Made by a program: the position numbers and the translations under genes
The notes under the pieces: model-generated
Told to the model about the DNA's origin: nothing
The model's database searches: none
What the model saw: the letters and a program-made list of their open reading frames with translations, nothing else
Assembly: GCA_902793685.1 (NCBI GenBank)
Contig: CADBEN010000007.1
Location: forward strand, 20,686-84,685
Direction: 5' to 3'
From: an uncultured Lachnospiraceae bacterium
GTDB taxonomy: Bacteria; Bacillota; Clostridia; Lachnospirales; Lachnospiraceae
Length of the DNA stretch: 64,000 nucleotides
Shown here: positions 45,846 through 55,513 of the stretch, piece after piece
Layout of the letters: each line of letters begins with the position of its first letter
Numbering within the stretch: the first letter of the stretch is position 1

Positions 45846-47396
45846 TCATTTCACCGACTCCGCGAATTTCCGGAACTGCTTCCGTCCGGCTTCCGTGTCT
45901 TTGAATACGCCCGCATGCTCCAGCACCTCGGAGAAGGCAATGCCGATCTCCTTTTTCAGGATCTCTCTGATGCTTCCGGCATCCACCGCGCCGTACTTCT
46001 TCATGATCTTCTCCGCCCAGTCCGCGTGGGCAGCAGTTTTCGGATCCGCCCTGAGGTCCGCGCCTTCGATGATCCCCCCGGCCAGCGCGTCCATCTCGTC
46101 CAGCAGCCGCGGCGGCAGGATGGCAAGGCCCATCACCTCGATCAGACCGATGTTTTCCTTCTTAATATGATGGAGCTCCTGGTGCGGGTGGAAGATGCCC
46201 AGCGGATACTCCTCTGTGGTCCGGTTGTTCCGGAGCGCCAGATCCAGCTCAAACATGCCGTCCCGCATACGTGCGATCGGCGAGATGGTGTTGTGGGGGG
46301 TTCCGTCCGTCTCCGCCAGCACCTCCGCCTCCGGATCGCTGTAGCCGCGCCACGCGGTCAGGATCCGGTCCGCCAGCTCCTCAAGCCGTGCCGGGTCCGG
46401 TCCGTCCAGACGGATCACCGACATGGGCCAGTTCACGATCCCTGCCTTGATGTCTTCAAATCCCGGGAAGGTCAGGCTCTCCCGGATCCCCGCCCGCTCC
46501 ATGGCGAAGGTGTAGTGCCCGCCCTGGAAGTGCTCGTGGGTCAGGATGGAGCCGCCGACGATCGGCAGGTCCGCGTTGGAGCCGATGGTGTAGTGCGGGA
46601 ACATCTGCACGAACTCCAGCAGCCGCCGGAAGGTCAGCCGTTCGATCTTCATGGGCTTGTGCTCACCGGACAGGACTATACAGTGCTCGTTGTAGTAGAC
46701 ATAGGGCGAATACTGCATGTACCACTGCTCACCGCCCAGCATCATCGGGATCTGGCGCAGATTCTGACGCGCCGGGTGGTCGAGGCGTCCCGCGTAGCCC
46801 TCGTTCTCGTGGCACAGAAGGCATTTCGGGTAGGAGCTCTGCTTCTTCAGGAGCGCCGCGGCGATGGCCTTCGGATCCTTCTCCGGCTTCGACAGGTTGA
46901 TGGTGATGTCAAAGGCGCCGTATTTCGTCGGGGCGGTCCACTTCCGGTCCCGGCGGATGCGGTAGCGGCGGATGTAGTCGGAGTCACAGCTCATCTTATA
47001 GAACCAGTCCGTCGCCTTCTGCGGTGAATCTTTGTACAGTTCATTGAAAGTCCGGATAGTCTCCGCCGGCCGGGGCGTGAGACAGCTCATGAGCTTCGTG
47101 TCGAAGAGATCCCGCTCCGCGATGCCGCTGCCGATCACGCCGCGGGCCTCCGCGTCGTCCAGCAGGACCTTCAGAAGGCCCTCGAGGACGTCAGCCTCGT
47201 CATTTCCGTCCGGACCGTCTGCGCAGCAGCTTCCTTCCGCGGCCGATGCAGGCAGCTCTCCGGGGAATTCCCCTTCCGGCTCCAGCTTCATCATCTCAAG
47301 GAGCCGGTTCATCGTATAGACGGCATCGTCCGCGCCGATGAGTCCCGTCCGAAGTCCGTAAACGGCAAGTCCCTTCACTGCTTCCTGTGCGTTCAT
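45846..47396 (-). CDS. galT: UDP-glucose--hexose-1-phosphate uridylyltransferase, class II
   Basis: A 516-residue enzyme of the second GalT family found in Firmicutes, which moves UMP between UDP-glucose and galactose 1-phosphate. Recognised from the N-terminal INRLL-like helix (YTMNRLLEMM), PRPAETIRTFNELY, CHENEGYAGRLDHPARQNLRQIP and the active-site region SILTHEHFQGGHYTFAME. Residues about 56-70 (PASAAEGSCCADGPDG) are a variable insertion. GGAGGGAATAA precedes the ATG. First gene of the galTK operon and divergent from galM. Confidence 0.95.
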   Translation of the reverse strand: MNAQEAVKGLAVYGLRTGLIGADDAVYTMNRLLEMMKLEPEGEFPGELPASAAEGSCCADGPDGNDEADVLEGLLKVLLDDAEARGVIGSGIAERDLFDTKLMSCLTPRPAETIRTFNELYKDSPQKATDWFYKMSCDSDYIRRYRIRRDRKWTAPTKYGAFDITINLSKPEKDPKAIAAALLKKQSSYPKCLLCHENEGYAGRLDHPARQNLRQIPMMLGGEQWYMQYSPYVYYNEHCIVLSGEHKPMKIERLTFRRLLEFVQMFPHYTIGSNADLPIVGGSILTHEHFQGGHYTFAMERAGIRESLTFPGFEDIKAGIVNWPMSVIRLDGPDPARLEELADRILTAWRGYSDPEAEVLAETDGTPHNTISPIARMRDGMFELDLALRNNRTTEEYPLGIFHPHQELHHIKKENIGLIEVMGLAILPPRLLDEMDALAGGIIEGADLRADPKTAAHADWAEKIMKKYGAVDAGSIREILKKEIGIAFSEVLEHAGVFKDTEAGRKQFRKFAESVK

Positions 47397-47534
47397 TTAT
47401 TCCCTCCTTCGCCGGCTCTGCTCCCGGCCTGTCTTTTCCATTATGTCATATTTTTGCGTCCCGGAACACACTGTGCAGAAAAAAAGAATGTATACTGGAA
47501 ATATAGAATCCATAAGTGCAGATAGGAGGTATTC
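47397..47534. promoter_or_regulatory. galT-galM divergent promoter region
   Basis: A 138-base AT-rich gap with TATACT at about 47490 for rightward reading and TATATT/TACATT boxes for leftward reading. No clear -35 or operator could be fixed. Confidence 0.4.
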
Positions 47535-48578
47535 ATGAGCATCACCAGTTTTTCTTTCGGGCAGCTTAAGGACGGCACAGACGTGACTGCATACCGCATT
47601 GAAAACAGTATCGGGGCTTCCGTGACCCTGATCGACTACGGCGCGACGATTCAATCCCTCAAAGTTCCGGACTGCACCGGGAAACTGACCGACGTGGTAC
47701 TCGGCTACGACACCGCGGCGGAGTATGAAGACGGCGACGGCTTCCTTGGCGCGACGATAGGCCGCGTCGGGAACCGCATCGGCGGCGCGCAGTTCTCCCT
47801 GAACGGAAAGACCTACCGCCTCGCGGACAACGACAACGGCAACTGCCTCCACGGCGGCGTCCGGGGCTTTGACAAATGCCTCTGGAAGGGCGAAGCTGTT
47901 CCGGCGAAGGCCGGAGTCCTCGGAGATTCCGTTGTCTTCACCCGTCTCTCTCCGGACGGAGAAGAAAACTTCCCCGGAAACCTGACGGTCCGCGTCACCT
48001 TCACCCTGACCACGGACAATGCCCTCCGCATCCGCTACGATGCGGACACCGACAAGGACACCCTGGTCTGCCTGACGAACCATGCCTACTTCAATCTGGA
48101 AGGCAAAGGCTCCGTCCTGGATCATCTTCTGACTGTCCATGCGGACCGTTTCTGCGAGAACGATCCTCACTGCCTGCCCACCGGAAAGCTGCTTCCGGTG
48201 GAAGGAACGCCCTTCGATTTCCGGACGGAAAAAGCCATCGGCCGGGATATTAAGGCGGACGATGTCCAGCTCCGCAATGGCGGCGGCTACGACCACTGCT
48301 ACGTCCTGTCCGGACTGAAGGCCGCTGTCCTCACTGCGCCGGGCACCGGCATCCGCATGCAGGTCTTCACCGATCTGCCCGGCATGCAGCTCTACTCGGG
48401 CAACTTCCTGACCACCCGGAAGGGCCACGGCGGCCAGGTCTTCGGCTACCGCGACGCCGTCGCCCTGGAGACCCAGCTCTTCCCCAACGGCATGAACTGC
48501 TACGGCTTCCCGTCCCCGGTGCTCCGCGCCGGCCGGCATCTGGAAAGCGAGACCATCTACGCCTTTGACTGTGTGTAA
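47535..48578 (+). CDS. galM: Aldose 1-epimerase (mutarotase)
   Basis: A 347-residue cytosolic enzyme that interconverts alpha and beta anomers of galactose and glucose, feeding galK. Visible family motifs are YGATIQSLKVPD, GATIGRVGNRIGGAQF, NCLHGGVRGFDKCLW with a substrate histidine, and LTNHAYFNLEGKGSVLDH with the catalytic histidine; PGMQLYSGNF is near the end. ATAGGAGGTATTC precedes the ATG. Divergent from galTK. Confidence 0.94.
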   Translation: MSITSFSFGQLKDGTDVTAYRIENSIGASVTLIDYGATIQSLKVPDCTGKLTDVVLGYDTAAEYEDGDGFLGATIGRVGNRIGGAQFSLNGKTYRLADNDNGNCLHGGVRGFDKCLWKGEAVPAKAGVLGDSVVFTRLSPDGEENFPGNLTVRVTFTLTTDNALRIRYDADTDKDTLVCLTNHAYFNLEGKGSVLDHLLTVHADRFCENDPHCLPTGKLLPVEGTPFDFRTEKAIGRDIKADDVQLRNGGGYDHCYVLSGLKAAVLTAPGTGIRMQVFTDLPGMQLYSGNFLTTRKGHGGQVFGYRDAVALETQLFPNGMNCYGFPSPVLRAGRHLESETIYAFDCV

Positions 48579-48593
48579 CAACTGCAGATTTGA

Positions 48594-48629
48594 CGAAGAA
48601 TGCCGCCGGATTTCCGGCGGCATTCTTCT
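48594..48629. terminator. Bidirectional terminator
   Basis: GAAGAATGCCGCCGG / CCGGCGGCATTCTTC perfect stem with ATTT loop between convergent galM and the radical SAM gene. Confidence 0.75.
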
Positions 48630-48674
48630 GTCAAAAGTATCTTTTCCTCAGCAATTCTCCCGGATGCCTGTACC

Positions 48675-49520
48675 TCAGCAATTCCCCGTATACACGTACT
48701 CCAGAGTCTCCCGGGCCACGTCCGCCAGCCTGTAGACCGTGCGGACCGGCGTCGGGCGGCCGCCCGACATACGGAACCGCGGGAAGAAACGCGTCACATG
48801 CAGCGGGATCTCCCGTCCTGCGCCGCCTGCCAGAGACGCGATCCACCTGCAGGCTTCCCGCATCTCTTCCTCCGCATCGTTCATGCCCGGCACGATCAGG
48901 GTGGTCAGCTCCACATGGCAGTGCTCAGCCTCTGCCGCCAGACGGATAAATTCCTTCACCGTCGGCAGATCTCCTGACAGCACTTCCCGGTAAGCCTTCT
49001 CCGAAAAACACTTGAGATCAACATTCATGGCATCGATATACGGGAGAAACGTCTTCAGCACCTCCGCCCGCACATTTCCGTTGGTCACCAGCACATTTTT
49101 CATGCTCTGCGCCCGGACCAGCTTCGCGGTATCGCGGATGTATTCGTATGCGGTAGTCATTTCATTATAAGTGTACGCGACACCGATGTTCCCCTGCCGC
49201 TTCAGCCGCACCGCGGCCTTTGCCAGCTCCTCCGGGATGACGTACTGAGTCGGGGGGACATCCGCCGGCCGCGCGATCTCATGATTCTGGCAGAATGGAC
49301 AGGCCATGGAGCAACCGTAACTCCCCACAGACAGGATCATGCTGCCCGGGAAGAACCGCGCCAGCGGCTTCTTCTCAATGGGATCCAGAGCGATGGCCGT
49401 CAGCTGTCCGTAAGACTTCGGAATGATCATGCCGCCCCGGTTTTCCCGGGCGCCGCAGAACCCCGTCTGCCCCTCTTCCAGCCGGCACTGCCGGAAACAC
49501 ACCTCACACTGCGCAGTCAT
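48675..49520 (-). CDS. amrS: AmmeMemoRadiSam system radical SAM enzyme
   Basis: A 281-residue radical SAM protein. The [4Fe-4S] cluster motif is C70-x3-C74-x2-C77 (GCSMACPFCQN). N-terminal cysteines (CEVCFRQCRLEEGQTGFCGARE) form the auxiliary metal or cluster region seen in AmrS and pyruvate-formate-lyase-activase-like proteins; MKNVLVTNGN and MNVDLKCFSEKAYREVLSG are also conserved. Its stop is downstream of the MEMO1-AMMECR1 fusion gene, 15 bases apart. The three domains always occur together, but the reaction is not established. Confidence 0.9.
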   Translation of the reverse strand: MTAQCEVCFRQCRLEEGQTGFCGARENRGGMIIPKSYGQLTAIALDPIEKKPLARFFPGSMILSVGSYGCSMACPFCQNHEIARPADVPPTQYVIPEELAKAAVRLKRQGNIGVAYTYNEMTTAYEYIRDTAKLVRAQSMKNVLVTNGNVRAEVLKTFLPYIDAMNVDLKCFSEKAYREVLSGDLPTVKEFIRLAAEAEHCHVELTTLIVPGMNDAEEEMREACRWIASLAGGAGREIPLHVTRFFPRFRMSGGRPTPVRTVYRLADVARETLEYVYTGNC

Positions 49521-49535
49521 CTTTCTCCGCCTTTC

Positions 49536-51050
49536 TCAGTAATGCCGCACCACCTCAAAGCGCTGCAGCCGCACGCGCCGCTCGTGTTCCGGGATCCCCG
49601 CCTTCTGCTTCGCGATCCGGATCTGGTCCGCCACCGTATCCACCCCGTCAAGATTCGGCAGCAGCAGGCCCCGCCGGCCGCCCTTCTCCACGATGACGCC
49701 GTAACGCTTCACATCCAGCTCCTCCGGTCCGGAAATCTCCTCCGCATCTCCGAGGACATCCACCGTGATCTCCAGCAGCGGCAGCTCCTCCGGCCGGATC
49801 GGGGTGAACCGCGGATCCCGGGCGGCGGCGCTGACGCCGTTCCCGATGATCTCCTGCAGAATATTCTTCTTCGTCGCTGCGATGGTGCCGATGCACCCGC
49901 GCAGCTGTCCTTCCTTGTGGATCGACACAAACGTTCCCGCCTGCTGTCCCAGCATCGCGGACGATGCTGCCGGGTCCGCATTGATCTCCGGCACCGCCTG
50001 CAGTGCCTCCGCCTGCGTCAGCACATGGTGATCCCGCACATAGCGCTCCACCGTTGCCCGGGCCAGACGGACCCAGGGATCCTCCGCGGCGCGGGCCTTC
50101 GCAAGCTCCGCATTCTTCTTCTCAAACCAGCGGTCAAGGAATTTCCTCGCCAAATCACATCCGCCAGAGATTCCCTGTTTTCCCGCGGAGACGCCGGCGT
50201 TGCCGCTTCCGGTCGCGGCAGATCCGATGCTGCCGGCATCGTCCGCGCTGTCTTCCATATGATAGAGGACGATACCGTAGCCCACGCCGAAGGTTCCTTC
50301 GTGGGAAAGCATCTCCGGCCGGACCCGGAGCCCGTCCAGAGCACCCGCCATAATGCAGAAGCTCCGGTGGCCGCACTCCGCCGCGCGGTCCAGAAACTCC
50401 GGCGGATAGTCCAAAAGCGCGCCGAAGTCCGCGGCGCCCATGTCCCGCATGATCCGCTCATCGTAGACCGGCCCGTTCTCATCCAGACCGTAGGGTCCCT
50501 CTGCCAGCAGCTTGTGGGAAAGGTCGCCGCTGCCCACGAAGAACACCCGCCTGCCGGTCTCGTCGATGCTCTTCTGGATGAGCTGCCCCAGGCGATAGTG
50601 CTCCGACAGGGAAAAGCCGGAGAGGCCTATGCGGATCAATTTGTAATCTGTATATTTCTTATTGATGAACCACAGCGGGATGAACGTGGCGTGGTCCAGC
50701 TGTGCCTCCCGCTCGCCGAGGGTCCCCGCCGGGAAGTCCATGGCGTGGGCATTCCGGCAGATCACATCCCTGAGCTCCGTGTCATAGGTCACCTGCAGCT
50801 TCGTGCCCGGGGCGCCGAAACGGCGCATATCGCCGGACGCGCGTTTCCCCGGGGAAATATGGAACCAGTCGCTGTACAGGATCACATGGGGCGACGTAAC
50901 GATGATGGTCTCCGGCTTCGTCTCCGCGACGAACTCCGCCGCCCGCTCATAGGCGCGGTACGTCGCGGCGATCTTCTTCTCTTCCCCTCGCCCGACCTCC
51001 GGAAGAATGATCGGGGGATGCGGCACCATACATGCACCGACAATACTCAT
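49536..51050 (-). CDS. AmmeMemoRadiSam system MEMO1-AMMECR1 fusion protein
   Basis: A 504-residue two-domain protein. The N-terminal MEMO1/LigB-like dioxygenase-fold domain (about 1-270) has GACMVPHPPIILPEVG, TSPHVILY, QLDHATFIP and GSGDLSHKL, which hold possible metal-binding histidines. The C-terminal AMMECR1 domain (about 335-500) includes GTFVSIHKEGQLRGCIGTI, a signature of the family. A Gly/Ser-rich linker lies between (about 282-305). AGGAGGACTCC precedes the ATG at 51050. It forms an operon with the radical SAM gene. Function of the system is unknown; RNA or small-molecule modification has been proposed. Confidence 0.9.
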   Translation of the reverse strand: MSIVGACMVPHPPIILPEVGRGEEKKIAATYRAYERAAEFVAETKPETIIVTSPHVILYSDWFHISPGKRASGDMRRFGAPGTKLQVTYDTELRDVICRNAHAMDFPAGTLGEREAQLDHATFIPLWFINKKYTDYKLIRIGLSGFSLSEHYRLGQLIQKSIDETGRRVFFVGSGDLSHKLLAEGPYGLDENGPVYDERIMRDMGAADFGALLDYPPEFLDRAAECGHRSFCIMAGALDGLRVRPEMLSHEGTFGVGYGIVLYHMEDSADDAGSIGSAATGSGNAGVSAGKQGISGGCDLARKFLDRWFEKKNAELAKARAAEDPWVRLARATVERYVRDHHVLTQAEALQAVPEINADPAASSAMLGQQAGTFVSIHKEGQLRGCIGTIAATKKNILQEIIGNGVSAAARDPRFTPIRPEELPLLEITVDVLGDAEEISGPEELDVKRYGVIVEKGGRRGLLLPNLDGVDTVADQIRIAKQKAGIPEHERRVRLQRFEVVRHY

Positions 51051-51234
51051 GGAGTCCTCCTTTTCTGACGTCTGCCAGTCCGTGACAGCTGAAATACACT
51101 GTTTTTCTATGTTTCTATTATATCGCACCCGGGCGGTTTGCAAGCGGCAGCGCAGTCGCGGAATCCGGAACTTTCCACCTTACCGGCGTGCAGCTATAAT
51201 GGTTAATGAAATTCCGTTCTCAGGAGGAAACACT

Positions 51235-52086
51235 ATGAAGCCTCAACACTTTACGATTCACAGTCCTAACGAATATGAGATCTCCTGTATGGAATGGCTG
51301 CCTTCAGCCGCCGCGGCCGGAGCAGATATGCACGGAGCAGCCGCCAAAGAATCCTCCGGGCCGCTTCCCACCCTGCTCTGCCTCCATGGCTTTGCCGGCG
51401 ACAAGTACAGCACCGTGATCGAGGCGGTGGCAAAGGACCGCTGCCGCGCCGGCTTCCGCTGCGTGACCTTCGACTGGCCCGGTCACGGCGACAGCACTGC
51501 GGACAGCTCCATGCTGACCATCGAAAACTGCCTCGCTGACCTGGACGCGGTGGTAAAGCACCTTCGGCCGGCCGCGGCTGCAGTCCCTTCCGGCAGCACT
51601 CCGGCTCCGCTCTTCTGCTTTGCCACGAGCTTCGGCGGCTATCTTGCCATGCTCGACTACCGGCGTCATCCGGAGCACTTTGACCGGATCCTGCTCCGCT
51701 CCCCGGCGCTCCGCATGGGAAAAGTCCTCCGCAGTTTTCTGGAGGAAGATCATATGCGGCGCTTTCAGGGAGGCGAAGCCCTGAACTTCGGGTTTGACCG
51801 GCCCCTGTTCCTGCACTATGACTTCCTGACGGATCTTGAACTGCCGGATCATGATGCATTCCGGCCGCTCGACGGCATCGGCTGCGGTCCTGCATCCGCC
51901 CCCGTCGCCATCATCCACGGAGACGCGGACGATGTGGTCCCCGTGACGGATTCCCTCCGCTTCGCAGAAGACAACCATCTCCCGATCCGGATCGTGAAAG
52001 GCGCGGATCACCGCTACAAAAAGCCAGGCGAGCTGGAGCAGATCATCGATTTCTCCGCGGAGATCTTCCCGGCCGGCGCACGCTGA
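51235..52086 (+). CDS. Alpha/beta hydrolase
   Basis: A 283-residue serine hydrolase-fold protein. LLCLHGFAGDKYS is the oxyanion loop, the nucleophile elbow is FATSFGGY (Ser with Ala/Thr before it instead of the usual Gly), the acid is in IIHGDADDVVPV and the histidine in VKGADHRYKKPGE. An Ala/Gly-rich insertion (AAAAGADMHGAAAKESSG) near residue 25-45 is absent in typical members. The start at 51235 has CAGGAGGAAACACT. Divergent from the AmmeMemoRadiSam genes. Likely a carboxylesterase; substrate unknown. Confidence 0.83.
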   Translation: MKPQHFTIHSPNEYEISCMEWLPSAAAAGADMHGAAAKESSGPLPTLLCLHGFAGDKYSTVIEAVAKDRCRAGFRCVTFDWPGHGDSTADSSMLTIENCLADLDAVVKHLRPAAAAVPSGSTPAPLFCFATSFGGYLAMLDYRRHPEHFDRILLRSPALRMGKVLRSFLEEDHMRRFQGGEALNFGFDRPLFLHYDFLTDLELPDHDAFRPLDGIGCGPASAPVAIIHGDADDVVPVTDSLRFAEDNHLPIRIVKGADHRYKKPGELEQIIDFSAEIFPAGAR

Positions 52087-52150
52087 GTTCCCGGCAGCAG
52101 ACTCTGACTTCGCAGCCGGAAGACATCGGCTTCGCAGCCGAAAGGCACCG

Positions 52151-52192
52151 AAAAAGCCGCCCGGGCGCTGCATTACACAGCCTCCGGGCGGC
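52151..52192 (-). terminator. Terminator of the aminotransferase gene
   Basis: Minus-strand GCCGCCCGGAGG...CGCCCGGGCGGC stem followed by TTTTTCGG. Confidence 0.75.
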
Positions 52193-52238
52193 AAACTTTC
52201 GCTTCTTTTCTTTTTCAGCTTCTTATTCCGCCGCGATG

Positions 52239-53078
52239 TCATTCCGTCGCGCGAATGAATTCCTCATACACGTACTTCCGCAGCTTTTCACGGTTCTCCG
52301 GGTCTTTTCCGCCCACCGGACGGCCATCGACCTCGTTGGCCCAAAAGCAGAAATTGGAAGAACTGGAGACCAGGACTTCATCGGCCGCGTAAAGCTCGTC
52401 CTGGGTGAAGGGCGTCTCGCTGACCGGGATGCCCAGGGCATGGCAGGCCCGGATCAGATGGGCGCGGGCAATGCCGGGCAGGATCAGGTGATCTGTCGGT
52501 GCAGTGCGGAACACGCCATCCTTCAGGATGTGAACGTTGGAGTGGGCGCACTCGGTCACCCGGCCGCCGGGACGGACAAAGATGCACTCCTTGGCGCCGG
52601 CGCGCTTCGCCTTCTCTGACGCCATGACCGACGGGATCAGGTTCAGGGTCTTGATGTCGCAGTGGAAGAACCTCGTGTCCTCGGTGGTCACGAGACGGAC
52701 CGGTTCTGCCCCGTCCTTGATCACAGCAGGCTTCATCATCACCCAGAGGTTGCCCGGTCCTTCCGTGAAAACATGGTCCCGGATCCCGGTGCCGCGGGTC
52801 ACCTGGTAATACACGAACAGTTCCCCGGTATCCACCTTCCGGATCAGGTCATTCAGAAGATCCTTCATCTCCTGCTTCGTGACCGGCATCCGGATCTCCA
52901 GCTTCGCCGCGTTCCCGAAGAAGCGGTCGATGTGTTCATCCAGCGCGAAGATATGGTAATTCCGGCTGGGGCCTGCGTCATAGACTCCGTCCCCGAACCA
53001 GCTGACCCGGTCATTCATGGGAACCATCATCTCCTCCAGCTCCCCGAATTTCCCGTTGTAATAACCCAGATTCTTCAT
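52239..53078 (-). CDS. Class IV aminotransferase, probable D-amino-acid transaminase
   Basis: A 279-residue PLP enzyme. It shows FGDGVYDAGPSRNYHIFALDEHIDRFF (N-terminal active-site loop), VYYQVTRGTGIRDHVF, the PLP lysine in DIKTLNLIPSVMASEKAKRAG, and GRVTECAHSNVHIL and PGIARAHLI, which bind the cofactor phosphate. The YYQVTRG...RDH segment points to the D-alanine transaminase branch rather than to branched-chain IlvE. D-Ala and D-Glu made this way would feed peptidoglycan. The ATG at 53078 has GGAGGACGG upstream. Alternative: branched-chain transaminase or aminodeoxychorismate lyase. Confidence 0.85.
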   Translation of the reverse strand: MKNLGYYNGKFGELEEMMVPMNDRVSWFGDGVYDAGPSRNYHIFALDEHIDRFFGNAAKLEIRMPVTKQEMKDLLNDLIRKVDTGELFVYYQVTRGTGIRDHVFTEGPGNLWVMMKPAVIKDGAEPVRLVTTEDTRFFHCDIKTLNLIPSVMASEKAKRAGAKECIFVRPGGRVTECAHSNVHILKDGVFRTAPTDHLILPGIARAHLIRACHALGIPVSETPFTQDELYAADEVLVSSSSNFCFWANEVDGRPVGGKDPENREKLRKYVYEEFIRATE

Positions 53079-53338
53079 ATCCCGTCCTCCCTTTGCAGAG
53101 ACCGGTCCTTTGCGTGGAAACGCAGACAAAGACCGCGCCCTGAGAATATTGGAAACCCATCTGCTTATTTATGATAGGACCATTTGTCCCGGAAGTAAAG
53201 CTGACGGAATGCCGGAGCCGCAGAAATGCAGAAGGGCAGCCGGTGATGCGAGGCACCGGCCGCCCATTCAGAGGAGGCTGTTATTTCAGAATCAGGAATC
53301 CGCCCGGGAAAAGGGAGCGGTTCCCGGGATGCAGTTGT

Positions 53339-54847
53339 TCACGCCGCTTCCCTTGCCGCGTCGCGCTTCGCCTTCCAGTTCTTGTAGGCGGAGGTCTGCG
53401 TCGCGAACATCACGACGATCATGAGGAACAGGATCAGCGCTACCGGCTCCTTGAAGATGCTGAGGAACAGGCCGCCCACAGTCTTCTGCAGCGTCACTCC
53501 GCGGCGGTAGTTGTTCTCAAGAAGGCCGCAGAGGATGACACCCAGGACGCAGGGTGCTACCGGATAGTCGTACTGCTTCATGATATAGCCCAGGATACCG
53601 AATGCCAGCATCCAGAAGATGTCGAACAGGGACTTTCTCAGCGCGAAGGAACCGACGACCGACAGGATGATGATCAGCGGCATCAGGATGCTCTTTGGGA
53701 CCTCGACGATCTTCGCGAACAGCTTGATTCCGGTCAGACCGAAAACAACGAGGAAGATGCTTGCGAACACCAGCAGGGCAACGATGAGGTAGAACAGGTC
53801 CGGCGTGTTTTTCATGAGGTTCGGGCCCGGCTGCAGACCATGGATCTGCAGAGCGCCCAGCAGAACTGCCGTGACAGCATCGCCCGGGATCCCGAGGGTC
53901 AGCATCGGAATGAAGGCGCCGCCGATGGCCGCATTGTTCGCGGATTCCGGCGCGACGATTCCTTCGATCGCTCCCTCGCCGAACGGGACCTTAGGATTCT
54001 TGACCGTGCGTTTCGCCTGGTCATAGCAGAGCAGAGCCGCGATATCGCCGCCGGCGCCCGGCAGCGCTCCGACGATAACACCGACGATGGAAGAACGGAT
54101 CGTCAGAGGGATGTACTCCCTGATGTCATCCCAGGAGGGGATGATCTTGTCGACCTTCTGCTTCACCGGCTTTACCTCCAGGGAGGTCAGCTGGACCAGC
54201 GCCTCAGAGACACCGAAGAGACCGATCATGGCGACGACGAAGTTGACGCCGGAGTTCAGGTAGCTGATGCCGAAGGTGAAGCGGCGGACTGCCGTCATGG
54301 AATCCATGCCGATGGTGCCCATGAAAAGACCGACGCATGCGGTCAGAAGTCCGCGGAAGATCGATTTCGAGTTCAGGCTTCCGACCATCATCATACCCAT
54401 GACTGCCAGGAGCAGGTAATCGACGGAGGAGAAATTGACCGCGAACCTTGCCACGATGGGGGCTGCGATCGCGAGCACGAAGATGCCGAGCAGGGTACCG
54501 ATGACCGACTGGGTCGTCGCGACACCCATGGCTCTTCCTGCCTCGCCCTTCAGTGCCATCGGATATCCGTCAAGGGATGTGGCGACCGCAGAAGGTGCGC
54601 CGGGGATGTTCAGAAGGATCGCGGAACGGGATCCGCCGTAGACAGTACCGACAAAGATACCGATCATCAGGGCAAAGCTGGCCTGCGTCTCCCAGCCGTA
54701 GGTAAAGCTGACCAGCAGCGAGACTGCCATGGTCGCGGACAGGCCCGGGATCGCGCCGACATAGATTCCCGCAAAGGTTCCCACTGCCACCAGCAGGATC
54801 AGCATGGGATTCTGTACCGGGACAAGTAAATAACTTAATACGTCCAT
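53339..54847 (-). CDS. tctA: Tripartite tricarboxylate-type transporter, large permease TctA
   Basis: A 502-residue permease with about eleven to twelve membrane segments. The family signatures are visible: AIPGLSATMAVSLLVSFTYGW, FVGTVYGGSRSAILLNIPGAPSAVATSLDGYPMALKGEAGRAMG near the N-terminus, and IVGVIVGALPGAGGDIAALLCYDQAKR in the middle. It forms the channel of a binding-protein-dependent, ion-driven importer together with TctB and TctC. Known TTT substrates are carboxylates. It is last in the tctCBA operon. Confidence 0.94.
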   Translation of the reverse strand: MDVLSYLLVPVQNPMLILLVAVGTFAGIYVGAIPGLSATMAVSLLVSFTYGWETQASFALMIGIFVGTVYGGSRSAILLNIPGAPSAVATSLDGYPMALKGEAGRAMGVATTQSVIGTLLGIFVLAIAAPIVARFAVNFSSVDYLLLAVMGMMMVGSLNSKSIFRGLLTACVGLFMGTIGMDSMTAVRRFTFGISYLNSGVNFVVAMIGLFGVSEALVQLTSLEVKPVKQKVDKIIPSWDDIREYIPLTIRSSIVGVIVGALPGAGGDIAALLCYDQAKRTVKNPKVPFGEGAIEGIVAPESANNAAIGGAFIPMLTLGIPGDAVTAVLLGALQIHGLQPGPNLMKNTPDLFYLIVALLVFASIFLVVFGLTGIKLFAKIVEVPKSILMPLIIILSVVGSFALRKSLFDIFWMLAFGILGYIMKQYDYPVAPCVLGVILCGLLENNYRRGVTLQKTVGGLFLSIFKEPVALILFLMIVVMFATQTSAYKNWKAKRDAAREAA

Positions 54848-54862
54848 TGTTCCCTCCTTTGC

Positions 54863-55429
54863 TTACGGAAGCACGACCTTGAACAGGGTGCTGAAAACGA
54901 CGAAGATGAATGCCAGACAGACTGCGGTCCAGAAAAGATTTTGGAAAATGACTTTTCCGAGGATCTTTGTATCGATACTTCCGTTCACGCGGAACTTGGA
55001 ACGGTTGTAGAAGATCATGCTGATCCAGAGGAAAACCAGGGTCGCCGGGTAGAAACCGAGCCGCATGTTGAGGGCGACGCAGTAGAGAAAGATCATGATG
55101 ACCATGAAAAGGACGTCCGGCGCAAACAGGAATCTGAATACGTTGGCTGCCTTTTCGCCTCCCCCGGCTCCGTCGTTTTCACTCGGCGCCTTCCGGTCGG
55201 AAAGGAGGATGAGGACTGAGCAGAGAATGATCGCGCCGGTGCAGAACAGCGGGACCGCGCCTGCCGAGCTTACGCCCGGATGCTTCTGGTAGATCTGCAT
55301 GGAGAAGTAAAAGAATACTGCGCCGATGATCAGCCAGAACACCGCAAATCCTTTTTCTCCGGGTTTATACGGTGCGATCGGCTTCAGTTCAGGTTCACGG
55401 ACCTGGTCTTTTTTCGTGTTTTCTGACAT
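54863..55429 (-). CDS. tctB: Tripartite transporter small permease TctB
   Basis: A 188-residue membrane protein with four helices, typical of TctB (GEKGFAVFWLIIGAVFFYFSMQI at the start and a C-terminal IFQNLFWTAVCLAFIFVVFSTLF). Between the binding-protein and TctA genes in the normal order. AAAGGGGGCTATC precedes the ATG; 15 bases separate it from tctA. Confidence 0.88.
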   Translation of the reverse strand: MSENTKKDQVREPELKPIAPYKPGEKGFAVFWLIIGAVFFYFSMQIYQKHPGVSSAGAVPLFCTGAIILCSVLILLSDRKAPSENDGAGGGEKAANVFRFLFAPDVLFMVIMIFLYCVALNMRLGFYPATLVFLWISMIFYNRSKFRVNGSIDTKILGKVIFQNLFWTAVCLAFIFVVFSTLFKVVLP

Positions 55430-55513
55430 GATAGCCCCCTTTTTGGGTACAGAAAGGGCGGGAGCGGATTGCTCCCGCCGCCTTCATGAAGTTGTTCTGT
55501 TTTGCTGACTGTC

